A stretch of 64,000 bases of DNA from Photobacterium profundum SS9 (GTDB lineage Bacteria > Pseudomonadota > Gammaproteobacteria > Enterobacterales > Vibrionaceae), in NCBI RefSeq assembly GCF_000196255.1, contig NC_006370.1, positions 3,485,411 through 3,549,410 of the forward strand. Direction: 5' to 3'. Within the stretch, counting starts at the first letter, position 1. Each line of letters starts with the position of its first letter. The notes beneath the pieces were generated by a model. It did no database searches, was not told the DNA's origin, and saw only the letters and a list, made by a program, of their open reading frames with translations. The position numbers were made by a program, and so were the translations under genes. Below are positions 56,256 through 63,629 of the stretch, piece after piece.

Positions 56256-58136
56256 ATGGGTAAACCAGCCGCACGACTAGGGGATTTTCACACTTGTCCC
56301 AAAACAACCTCAAAAGTTCCTCATGTTGGTGGGCCAGTCGTCACGGGTTCCAGTAACGTTTTTATTGGTGGTATGCCTGCTGCATGTAAAGGTGATCAAA
56401 TAGTATGTATTGGCCCTCCAGACACAATAAAAGAAGGCTCTGCCACGGTATTTATTAACGGTAAACCCGCCGCCAGAATGGGAGATGCGACTGCCCATGG
56501 TGGCAAAATTGTTATTGGGTGCGGTTCTGTATTGATTGGTGATGATGCTAATTTCACCGTAGCACAAGGCTCTGCATCTTCTTCTCAATCTTCTAGTAAC
56601 AGTGAGCGAGATGAAGAAGAGAGCTCAGCATCTTCTTCTCAATCTTCGAGTAGCAGTGAACGAGATGAAGAAGAGAGAGCCCGTTCAAATCCAACAGCAG
56701 AATCTCCTGCACGTTCGGTTAATGCAGCGCCACCTAGTTCAACAACGTCACCGACCACAGCGAATGAACCAAGATGGCTTAAAGTTAGTGCAAACTATGA
56801 TGATAGCTGGCGAACCCCTCTTCGGGCTGAAAATATTGATGTTGAAGTCGATGGCGAACTACATCAAGAAGCGCTTACCCTCACGCAAGGAAGTTTAAAA
56901 AATACGTATTCGCTCGATAAACCAGACGCAGAATATTCTTTAGCAAATAAAGAAGCTGGTATTTCCGTACTGACAGATCTTTCACCACAAGCTAACCAAG
57001 TGGTTGTTGAATTTAAAGGTGTAAGAGGCATAGAGCAGCAAATTACCGAGTGTACAAACACGATACAATCAGACTTAGATGGTATTTACCATGAATTAGT
57101 CGATAGCATGAGTGGCTTTCAACAAGAATGGGATCAGCATGGCCTTGCCACGCTTGATGACGGTTTGTTTGAAGGTGCAAAATCATGGGGCAATGATTTA
57201 GCTGATTTGTTTAGTATTGAAACTTGGCAAGAGACGGGTGACTTCTTAGCATCAGGGTTATCCAACTCTCTCGACTTTACCTACAACTATGCCGAAGATA
57301 AATACCAAGCAATTACCGAAGTGATTACCGATGAACACGGTAATATGAGAAACGTCACTTGGATTACCGCGCGTTTATATGACGAGGTAGAGCAATCGGT
57401 TGTTGAAAGACAGAACGATATTCGCGAATTGTTACAAGATGCAGAATCAGTATTCGATGATGTCGTAAATATTGGGCGCAAAGCTCAAGTTATTGCCGAA
57501 AACTATAATCAAATTTTAGCTTTGCCGCAAATGATTGCCAACAGTGATATAGATGGCATAGAGGAATTTATAGATAACGTTGTTGCTGAAATCGATCCTG
57601 AGTGGGCACGTGAAATTAAAGAAAACGAAAAGTTTCCTTTAGTTCTAGCACTCATTCAAGATCATAATACCGCCCTTACATTTTCTGCTTATATTAGTCT
57701 TATTTTAGAAGCGATTCCGCCAAATTTTTATGCTTATTACGGCGGAAAGTATGGTGTGTATATTTTATTAGAATTAGTACTTACTTTAGCCCTCGCATTT
57801 TTTACATTAGGTGCAGGTGTCGCCGCAAGGTCGGCAATGTGGACAGCGAAATTAGCACAGTATGCAAATCATACAAAAAAACTACACAATATACCGAAAG
57901 CGGTCGAAGCATTAAATACGTTTAAACTGACAATAAAAACCATCACCAAAGTGACAGAAGAGATGGAAAAAGCGGGTTCATTGTTAGTTAAACGCCCTTT
58001 AGGTAAATTCACAACGGCTAGTGATAATACATTAGAAATAGAAAAGAAAAATATTGAACGCAATAAAAAATGCCGTATTTGCCAAGGTGAACATAAAACA
58101 CCAGCGAGCCTGCTCGGTGAAATAGAGTATAAATAA
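56256..58136 (+). CDS. PAAR-domain protein, probable type VI secretion spike tip carrier
   Basis: A 626-residue protein whose first 95 residues form a PAAR domain (repeated GKPAARLGD, GSSNVFIGGMPAACKGD, GSATVFINGKPAARMGD). PAAR proteins cap the VgrG spike of type VI secretion systems and carry toxins. A serine/acidic linker follows with two 18-residue repeats (about 106-141), then a mostly helical region (about 170-490), a hydrophobic segment (about 499-525, LELVLTLALAFFTLGAG) and a C-terminal tail with CRICQGEH at 606-613. No recognised toxin domain lies in this ORF; its stop overlaps the start of the nuclease ORF (TAATG). No other type VI genes are in the window. Confidence 0.85.
   Translation: MGKPAARLGDFHTCPKTTSKVPHVGGPVVTGSSNVFIGGMPAACKGDQIVCIGPPDTIKEGSATVFINGKPAARMGDATAHGGKIVIGCGSVLIGDDANFTVAQGSASSSQSSSNSERDEEESSASSSQSSSSSERDEEERARSNPTAESPARSVNAAPPSSTTSPTTANEPRWLKVSANYDDSWRTPLRAENIDVEVDGELHQEALTLTQGSLKNTYSLDKPDAEYSLANKEAGISVLTDLSPQANQVVVEFKGVRGIEQQITECTNTIQSDLDGIYHELVDSMSGFQQEWDQHGLATLDDGLFEGAKSWGNDLADLFSIETWQETGDFLASGLSNSLDFTYNYAEDKYQAITEVITDEHGNMRNVTWITARLYDEVEQSVVERQNDIRELLQDAESVFDDVVNIGRKAQVIAENYNQILALPQMIANSDIDGIEEFIDNVVAEIDPEWAREIKENEKFPLVLALIQDHNTALTFSAYISLILEAIPPNFYAYYGGKYGVYILLELVLTLALAFFTLGAGVAARSAMWTAKLAQYANHTKKLHNIPKAVEALNTFKLTIKTITKVTEEMEKAGSLLVKRPLGKFTTASDNTLEIEKKNIERNKKCRICQGEHKTPASLLGEIEYK
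56571..56678 (+). repeat. Two 54-bp tandem repeats in the PAAR gene
   Basis: Two adjacent 54-base units encode 18-residue repeats of the form SASSSQSSS(N/S)SERDEEE(S/R). They differ at a few bases. They form a flexible, acidic linker right after the PAAR domain and could vary in copy number. Confidence 0.9.
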
Positions 58137-58846
58137 TGAATTTAACAATGACACCCGATGCATCAGAAAGCGATTTCATTGATGGTGAAATTGAGAAAAA
58201 GAATTATAGAAGGCGCTGGGTAACCAATGTAAAGATAATACCCAGCCACCCTTTTAATCATGGCATCCACATGGATACTCACCATCTAATATCTAAAGAA
58301 GCCGTGAATATATCAAAGCTTGGCAAGCTTTTGGTAAAGAAAGGTTTCGATATTAACGATCTTAACAATTTAGTGGGCTTTCCTGCAACGTTACCCGGTG
58401 CTTGCCAGTTAAAAACACAATTGCACCGTGGCGATCATATCTTTAAACCACCTGGTGAAGAGCCTTATCACGATGAAGTATCTAACGCGTTGTTAGAAGT
58501 GATAGAGAAAATTGAACAGTGTTATGGGAAAACAAGACAAAAAGAACAATCAGATGAAATCCATCAATTATTAAACCCTATTGCTAAAAGCATTTTGAAA
58601 CAGGTAACACGCTTTAAATTACCGCTTACAGAACTATACCTGAACTTTAAACCAAGTAATTGTCTTGGTTGTGGTAATTGCTTCGAAGTTAAAGATGCCA
58701 GATTTAATGCCACAGCGTGTGAACATGATAGAGAACACTATAAGCAACTTCATGTCTCTGGTATCGATTATCGCTACCAGAGTAGTAATGCCCATAAAAA
58801 AATAATTATGTACAGTGAAAGTTGGACCCCGAAGGTGACAAAATGA
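58136..58846 (+). CDS. AHH-family nuclease, probable toxin
   Basis: A 236-residue protein with an HNH/endonuclease VII-type AHH nuclease motif: THH at residues 48-50, NDLNNLVGFPATLPG (75-88), HRGDH at 97-101 and YHDEV at 111-115. Such domains are toxin tips of polymorphic and type VI effectors and would cut nucleic acid. After the nuclease come four cysteines (176, 179, 182, 195), a possible zinc site. The start overlaps the PAAR stop (TAATG) and the end overlaps the immunity-candidate start (ATGA), so all three are coupled. Unlike usual effectors, the nuclease is not fused to the PAAR protein. Confidence 0.82.
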   Translation: MNLTMTPDASESDFIDGEIEKKNYRRRWVTNVKIIPSHPFNHGIHMDTHHLISKEAVNISKLGKLLVKKGFDINDLNNLVGFPATLPGACQLKTQLHRGDHIFKPPGEEPYHDEVSNALLEVIEKIEQCYGKTRQKEQSDEIHQLLNPIAKSILKQVTRFKLPLTELYLNFKPSNCLGCGNCFEVKDARFNATACEHDREHYKQLHVSGIDYRYQSSNAHKKIIMYSESWTPKVTK

Positions 58847-59457
58847 ATGACTTTGAAAATGAATATTATTTAGTATTTAAAAAATTTGACCCGCAAACTC
58901 TGTATCTAACCGCATTACAAAAAAGTGCGGATAGGCGATATACATATAAGAAACTTCGCTTTGGCGATGAACCTTTGTTTTTTGAAAATGGCTATAAAGA
59001 GCAAGATAAGGCAAGAGGGGTAACGCGTTTTTATAGTAAAGCACACATCAATATATCGACCTTGGTTGTGCGTGATGAAATATATGAAGATATAAAAGGA
59101 TTTAATATTCGTTATTTGCAATTGTACCCTTCTGTGATTATTGATGATGATGAAAACTATCATGAAGGTTACTGGACGTTTAATTATTACGATAGAATTG
59201 ATTGTGTTGATTTTGACCTTAGTACAGTTGAAGACTATGACCCTGATGATGACCGTCATGATGTGGAAAAGTTTGTTTTTAAACCAGACGTATTAGCCGC
59301 GATACCCGAAGAAGAAAGGTTAATGTTTAAGCCAGAAAAAATAAATAAAGGTTATAACATTGTTCATAAAAAAATAGTGGATATCTTCAATAAACATAAT
59401 GTAGACACCCTCAGGTTTATTAAAGTAGCTGATTGGGAATACGGTAAGCAGTTTTAG
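58843..59457 (+). CDS. Candidate immunity protein, copy 1 (intact)
   Basis: A 204-residue acidic, aromatic-rich, soluble protein without signal peptide. I cannot assign it to a named immunity family with certainty. It is inferred to neutralise the AHH nuclease because its ATG overlaps the nuclease stop (ATGA), it has AAGGTG as ribosome binding site, and a diverged copy follows directly, all typical of immunity genes. Visible features: YYLVFKKFDPQTLYLTAL at the start, a DDDENYHEGYW block near 100-112 and AIPEEERLMF near 160-170. The ATG seven codons into the open frame is chosen over an upstream start inside the nuclease. Confidence 0.75.
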   Translation: MNDFENEYYLVFKKFDPQTLYLTALQKSADRRYTYKKLRFGDEPLFFENGYKEQDKARGVTRFYSKAHINISTLVVRDEIYEDIKGFNIRYLQLYPSVIIDDDENYHEGYWTFNYYDRIDCVDFDLSTVEDYDPDDDRHDVEKFVFKPDVLAAIPEEERLMFKPEKINKGYNIVHKKIVDIFNKHNVDTLRFIKVADWEYGKQF

Positions 59458-59561
59458 TGCCTGAATGTCATTATCAATGGCGATAAATCTTATAGCCATT
59501 GATTATTTTCGTTATAGCAGACTGCGGTAGCTTTAATTCCATTTAGCGATTCAGAGAATAA

Positions 59562-59639
59562 TATCGCTACCAGAGTAGTAACGCGTATAAAAAAATAATT
59601 ATGTACAGTGAAAGTTGGACCCCGAAGGTGACAAAATGA
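59562..59639 (+). pseudogene. Duplicated 3' tail of the AHH nuclease gene
   Basis: Twenty-five codons plus stop (from YRYQSSNAYKK to TPKVTK) repeat the end of the nuclease gene (58769-58846) with a few differences, e.g. Tyr for His. A TAA lies directly before it in frame, so it is not expressed. It shows that the second immunity gene arose by duplication of a block including the nuclease end. Confidence 0.88.
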
Positions 59640-59921
59640 ATGATTTTGAAAATGAATACTACTTGGTGTTTAAAAAGTTCAATCCACAAACATTATATTT
59701 AACGGCGTTGCAAAAAAGTGCGGATAGGGACTTTGAATTTGATAAATTACGCTTTGGTGAAGAGCCTTTGTTTTTTGAAAATGGCTATAAAGAGCAAGAT
59801 AAGGCAAGAGGGGTAACGCGTTTTTATAGTAAAGCACACATCAATATATCGACCTTGGTTGTGCGTGATGAAATATATGAAGATATAAAAGGATTTAATA
59901 TCCGTCATTTACAATTGTACC

Positions 59922-59929
59922 CTTCTGTG
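59922..59929. repeat. Target-site duplication, left copy, of the IS4-family element
   Basis: CTTCTGTG directly precedes the left end of the element and recurs right after the right end (61330-61337). The intact copy 1 of the gene has this sequence once. Confidence 0.93.
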
Positions 59930-61329
59930 CATAGGTATCTACACAAAATGGTTACAAATTAACCAATCGGCCAAGAGAAGGGAACTGATCTAAGGATCAA
60001 CGATCAAGAGAGTTAACTTTCATTTCATTAGTATTGACGATGACTCTTTTTGAACAACATCAATTACCCTGTATCCTTGAATCAAGATTATCTAAGCGTT
60101 ATCAGACCCTTATAATGGAACACATGACAGTTAATTCTAGCAATGCACCAGGTGTAAAATCTCTTCGCCACCACACACAATCATGGGCATCGACACAAGC
60201 AACATGGCGTTTTTATCATAATGAGGATGTGACTTTTCCTATGCTAAGTGGCCCGATGCTGGGTCTTGCTCGTTCTGGTGTGAAAGAAAGTCAAAGTCGA
60301 TATGTATTAATGGCTCATGATTGGTGCCATATCAATTTCGCTAAACATCATAGTAAGTTAGATAAAACTAAGATGTCACACGCTCTCGATGTTGGCTACG
60401 AACTGCAAGCGTCTTTATTGGTAGACGCAAATACCGGCGCACCCATTGCTCCAGCAGGTCTTAACTTACTGACAAGCAACGGTATTTATCAATGCCGAAG
60501 CCAAGAGTTACAACCCAAGCAAAGTCACCTAGATTCACTCTTTGACAGCATTCATTGGCAAGAACAATTACATTTAGACAAGCCCCTGGTGCATGTTGTT
60601 GATAGAGAAGCAGATTCAGCGAAAGACTTAAGACGTTTAGGCTCAGTTCACTGGCTAACTCGAACTAAAAAAGGCTCAACGTTCCGTCACGAAGGTCAGT
60701 TTAAAACGGCTGAAATCATCAGTCGAACAATCTCCCCAGACTTGAAAGGTGTTATTTCTCTTCGAGGTAAAGAGGGCTATTTGTTTGTTGGTGAAACGAC
60801 TGTTGAGTTACACCGGAAATCAGAAAAGCTCGCGTCAGCGGCGCCCACCTGTCGCTTTGTTATGAGCCTGGTCACGGATGATGAAGGTAAAGAGCTAGCA
60901 AGATGGTATCTGCTGTCTAACGTGTTGGATGTTGATGCAACAGAGATTGCAACGTGGTATTGCCATCGCTGGAATATTGAATCTTGGTTTAAGTTATTGA
61001 AGTCAGATGGTCATCAGTTAGAAAAATGGCAGCAAACTACTGCGGAGTCAATATTAAAGCGTCTGATCACAGCCAGTGTTGCAACGACGTTGATATTTAA
61101 GCTTTATTCGGACAGCTCGGATGAAGCTAATGAATTTAAAGGTTTTTTGGTTAAGCTGAGTGGTCGTTTAACTAAGCGAACAAAGCCTGTCACTCAGCCA
61201 TCACTGCTTGCGGGACTATGGGTTTTCCTACAAATGTGTGAAGTACTAGATACCTACACCATGGATGAGATAAACGCGATGAGGCAAATAGCCAGTTCGT
61301 TTTTTGCTCAATCTGTGTAGATACCTATG
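59930..61329 (+). mobile_element. Complete IS4-family insertion sequence, 1400 bp
   Basis: Bounded by perfect 16-bp inverted ends (CATAGGTATCTACACA left; its reverse complement at 61314-61329) and an 8-bp target duplication. Contains one transposase gene whose stop codon lies inside the right end. Inserted into the second immunity gene. Eight-base duplications fit some IS4 subgroups. The perfect ends and unbroken transposase point to recent insertion. Confidence 0.94.
60034..61320 (+). CDS. IS4-family transposase
   Basis: A 428-residue DDE transposase. It shows the N-terminal Tn5-like DNA-binding segment (SWASTQATWRFYHNEDVTFP), the first Asp in MAHDWCHINF, the DREAD box (VVDREADSAKD) and the IS4 signature Y-(2)-R-(3)-E-(6)-K in YCHRWNIESWFKLLK. 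Full length and unbroken, so the element is probably active. Its TAG lies within the right inverted repeat. Confidence 0.95.
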   Translation: MTMTLFEQHQLPCILESRLSKRYQTLIMEHMTVNSSNAPGVKSLRHHTQSWASTQATWRFYHNEDVTFPMLSGPMLGLARSGVKESQSRYVLMAHDWCHINFAKHHSKLDKTKMSHALDVGYELQASLLVDANTGAPIAPAGLNLLTSNGIYQCRSQELQPKQSHLDSLFDSIHWQEQLHLDKPLVHVVDREADSAKDLRRLGSVHWLTRTKKGSTFRHEGQFKTAEIISRTISPDLKGVISLRGKEGYLFVGETTVELHRKSEKLASAAPTCRFVMSLVTDDEGKELARWYLLSNVLDVDATEIATWYCHRWNIESWFKLLKSDGHQLEKWQQTTAESILKRLITASVATTLIFKLYSDSSDEANEFKGFLVKLSGRLTKRTKPVTQPSLLAGLWVFLQMCEVLDTYTMDEINAMRQIASSFFAQSV

Positions 61330-61337
61330 CTTCTGTG
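61330..61337. repeat. Target-site duplication, right copy, of the IS4-family element
   Basis: CTTCTGTG, matching 59922-59929. Confidence 0.93.
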
Positions 61338-61658
61338 ATTATTGATGATGATGAAAACTATCATGAAGGTTACTGGACGTTTAATTATTACGACAGAGTT
61401 GATTGTGTTGATTTTGAACGTAGCACTGTCGAAGACTATGACCCTAAAGATGCTCGTCATTATGTGGAAAAATTTGTTTTTAAATCTGAGGTATTAGCCG
61501 CCATTCCCGAAGAAGAAAGACTAATGTTTCAGCCTAAAAAAATAGATAAGGCTTATACGATTTTACATAAGAAGATAGTTGATATTTTTAATAAACACAA
61601 TGTAGAGACCCTCCGATTTATTAAAGTGGCTGATTGGGAATACGGTAAGCAGTTTTAA

Positions 61659-61904
61659 TGTTATCGGTATGAAATATTTCCTGTAACATCACCGCTGTGA
61701 TCACATTTATACTTCAAACAGAAAAGTCATTAAACAATTTTAATTACAAATATAACCAATCTACCTCAAAGTGCAGGATTCAGAGTGATCTCAGCGTCTT
61801 TTGTTGGGCTCTATGCGGTGTTACTTATTTTCAACGTAGAACGAGGTCTATAAATGAGTGCCTTTCCTAGAGCCCAACCAATTCTCGCTGAAACGAGCAT
61901 CTTG
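61659..61904. other. Gap with an 11-bp inverted repeat, up to the IS66-like element
   Basis: No gene seen. An 11-bp inverted repeat (GTTGGGCTCTA at 61803-61813 and its complement at 61868-61878) encloses 54 bases. It may be a remnant of another repeat or a structured RNA end; its nature is unknown. The left target duplication of the IS66-like element is at 61897-61904. Confidence 0.6.
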
Positions 61905-61996
61905 GTAACCGTTCACCAGCCCCCTATTGACACAAAAAAATGTGATGGAGCGCACTTGATCCACATTTGGCTATTGAGTGATCCTCCCCACACGTC

Positions 61997-63453
61997 ATGC
62001 TTACCAGTATGAAAAAGAAATTATCATTTAAAGAAGAACCACCGACGGTAAATAGCCTCAATGAAGCTCAAGCTCTTATCCAGGAGCTATGGGAGAAATT
62101 GCGGCACTACGAAGATAAGCTCTCGACGAGTTCTAAAAACTCATCAAAGTCGCCATCATCTGATGGCCCAAAAGAGAGGGCTGAGCGAAAAAAGCTGAAA
62201 GCCCTCGTAGCGGCAATAAGATTGGAGCTCAACAAGGTCACGAGGGCAAACGGCGAAAACTGAGCAAACTCAAAAAGACAGATACTGTTGTACCCTGTGT
62301 GCCCTGTGTGCCCAGTTCACTGTGCCCTTGTTGTGGCGATAGTCATATCGCGATTAATCAAAAACCATCCTATCGGCATCAAGTGCATGAAATCCCTGAG
62401 CCAATTGTAAATATTACTGAATATCAAGTCTTTCATGGCCGGTGTCAAAATTGTCAGACTTCCGTTAAGGGGAAGCGGCCTCAAGATACCCCGCAGGGAA
62501 TAATGGGCCCTAACCTCATGAGCTACATTGCCCTGCTGGCTGGACAGTTTCATCTCAGCGTTCGTAAAATACAAGAATTACTCAAGCTGCAGTTAGGCAC
62601 CTCCTTTTCCACGGGCGCTATCTCCGAGGCTCAAGGAAAAGTATCATCGATGCTTACGCCTTTACATCAAGCCGTTCGAGACGCCATTCAAAAAGCGCCA
62701 ATGGTTCATATTGATGAGACTTCTCACATCAGAAATGGTGAAAGCAGCCTACGCTGGTGTTGGCTGATGTCGAGTGATGATTGGGTCTATGAACGTGTTT
62801 TGTTTTCACGCTCAACCCACTCGGCAAAAGTGATGCTGAATGAAAAATTTGCTGGGGTTGTTATCTCCGATCAATGTGCCAGCTATAATTGGCTCAATCC
62901 TGAAAAACATCAATTTTGCTTAGGCCACCTAAAGCGAAATCTCCAACAAATGGCCGATTACAGTGGGGGTGGGTTAACCGCTTTTATTGGCAAACGACTG
63001 ACTCTGCTTATCAATATGATTTTTCGCACTCAACATCGTTATGAAGAAGAAAACATTTCAGCGGAGATATACTTTCGGAGAATGAAGCGATTGAGAAAGA
63101 GCTTAACGCGCTGGTTACACAAAGGCGCGGATGTCACAACATCTAGATATAGCGGTCGATGTAAATTCATTCTTAAGCACGAAGTCAGTTTGTGGGTATT
63201 TCTGACGGCTCCCTTAACAATCCCATTAACCAACAATGAAGCCGAGCGCCGGTTACGTGGAAGCGTGATCATGCGAAAAATCAGTTTTGGTACAAGCTCC
63301 GATCGCGGTGATAAGTTTCGAGGCCGAATACACACTCTTGTTGAAACCTGCAAGAAACGAAGTATGTCACCATTTATCGCTCTTCAACAGATTGTCAATG
63401 CTGTCGTGAAAAAACAGCCATATCCTGACATCTTCAATCCTTGTTCAGGGTAG
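61997..63453 (+). CDS. IS66-family transposase (TnpC-like), coded in two overlapping frames
   Basis: Frame one (61997-62263) gives the N-terminal helical part with the IS66 signature SSKNSSKSPSSDGPKER. A -1 shift at 62188-62194 joins it to a second frame that is open from 62194 to 63453. The second frame continues with GAQQGHEGKRRKL, the zinc-finger region CPCCGD, and the DDE domain with Asp in MVHIDETSH, Asp in VVISDQCASYNWL and Glu in NNEAERRLRG. The fused product has about 485 residues, close to other TnpC proteins. Without the shift the first frame ends at 62261-62263. The start ATG has no clear ribosome binding site; MKKKLSF four codons on is an alternative. Confidence 0.85.
62174..62247 (+). 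promoter_or_regulatory. Probable programmed -1 frameshift signal in the IS66 transposase
   Basis: Four parts in the right order: a Shine-Dalgarno-like GAGAGGG (62174-62180), the slippery heptamer A_AAA_AAG in the correct phase (62188-62194), a 6-base spacer, and a perfect GC-rich 8-bp stem GCCCTCGT/ACGAGGGC (62201-62208 with 62240-62247). This matches the design of the E. coli dnaX signal. It moves reading exactly into the frame of the DDE domain. Confidence 0.8.
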
Positions 63454-63629
63454 CAGTCAAGCTACTCTGGTGAACGCTTACGCATCTTGAGGTAACGTAG
63501 GTACATACATGTCGTTGCATGAAAGATGTGGCGTGTTTAAAAAATTTTTAGTTAACTGCTTTTGCATAGTTTTTCATCAATGTAGAATAGCTTTTCAATA
63601 AATATTGTTTATTGAGAGAGAGTTTTACA

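Larger units (their letters stand above)
59636..61658 (+). pseudogene. Candidate immunity gene, copy 2, split by an IS4-family element
   Basis: The reading frame 59636-59929 (98 codons) continues at 61338-61658 (106 codons and stop) once the inserted element and one target copy are removed, giving 204 residues, exactly the length of copy 1. Identical over most of its length, with clusters of change, e.g. DFEFDK against RYTYKK near residue 30 and DPKDARHYVEKFVFKSE in the second half. The first fragment as it stands would make a 115-residue truncated protein ending in the IS. Confidence 0.9.
61905..63481 (+). mobile_element. IS66-family insertion sequence, 1577 bp
   Basis: Bounded by inverted ends GTAACCGTTCACCAG (61905-61919) and CTGGTGAACGCTTAC (63467-63481), one mismatch in 15 bases, of the GTAAGCG type usual for IS66. 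An 8-bp target duplication GCATCTTG lies at 61897-61904 and 63482-63489, as expected for IS66. It carries only a tnpC-type transposase, without tnpA and tnpB, like the simpler IS66 subgroup. The transposase is coded in two frames. Confidence 0.93.

Noticed and set aside
58130..58140. Programmed frameshift between the PAAR and AHH ORFs
   Set aside because: No slippery heptamer is present in the right phase; the TAATG overlap explains coupled translation.
58915..59259. 114-codon frame antisense to the immunity gene
   Set aside because: A shadow of the AT-rich coding strand; Ile/Val/Thr runs mirror Asp/Asn/Tyr codons and there is no start signal.
61997..62263. Separate small accessory protein (TnpA/TnpB-like) of the IS66 element
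   Set aside because: Its sequence is the N-terminal SSKNSSKSPSSD region of TnpC itself, and the frame continues into the DDE part after a -1 shift.
62317..62574. Antisense frame in the IS66 transposase
   Set aside because: Shadow of the tnpC coding sequence; no independent support.
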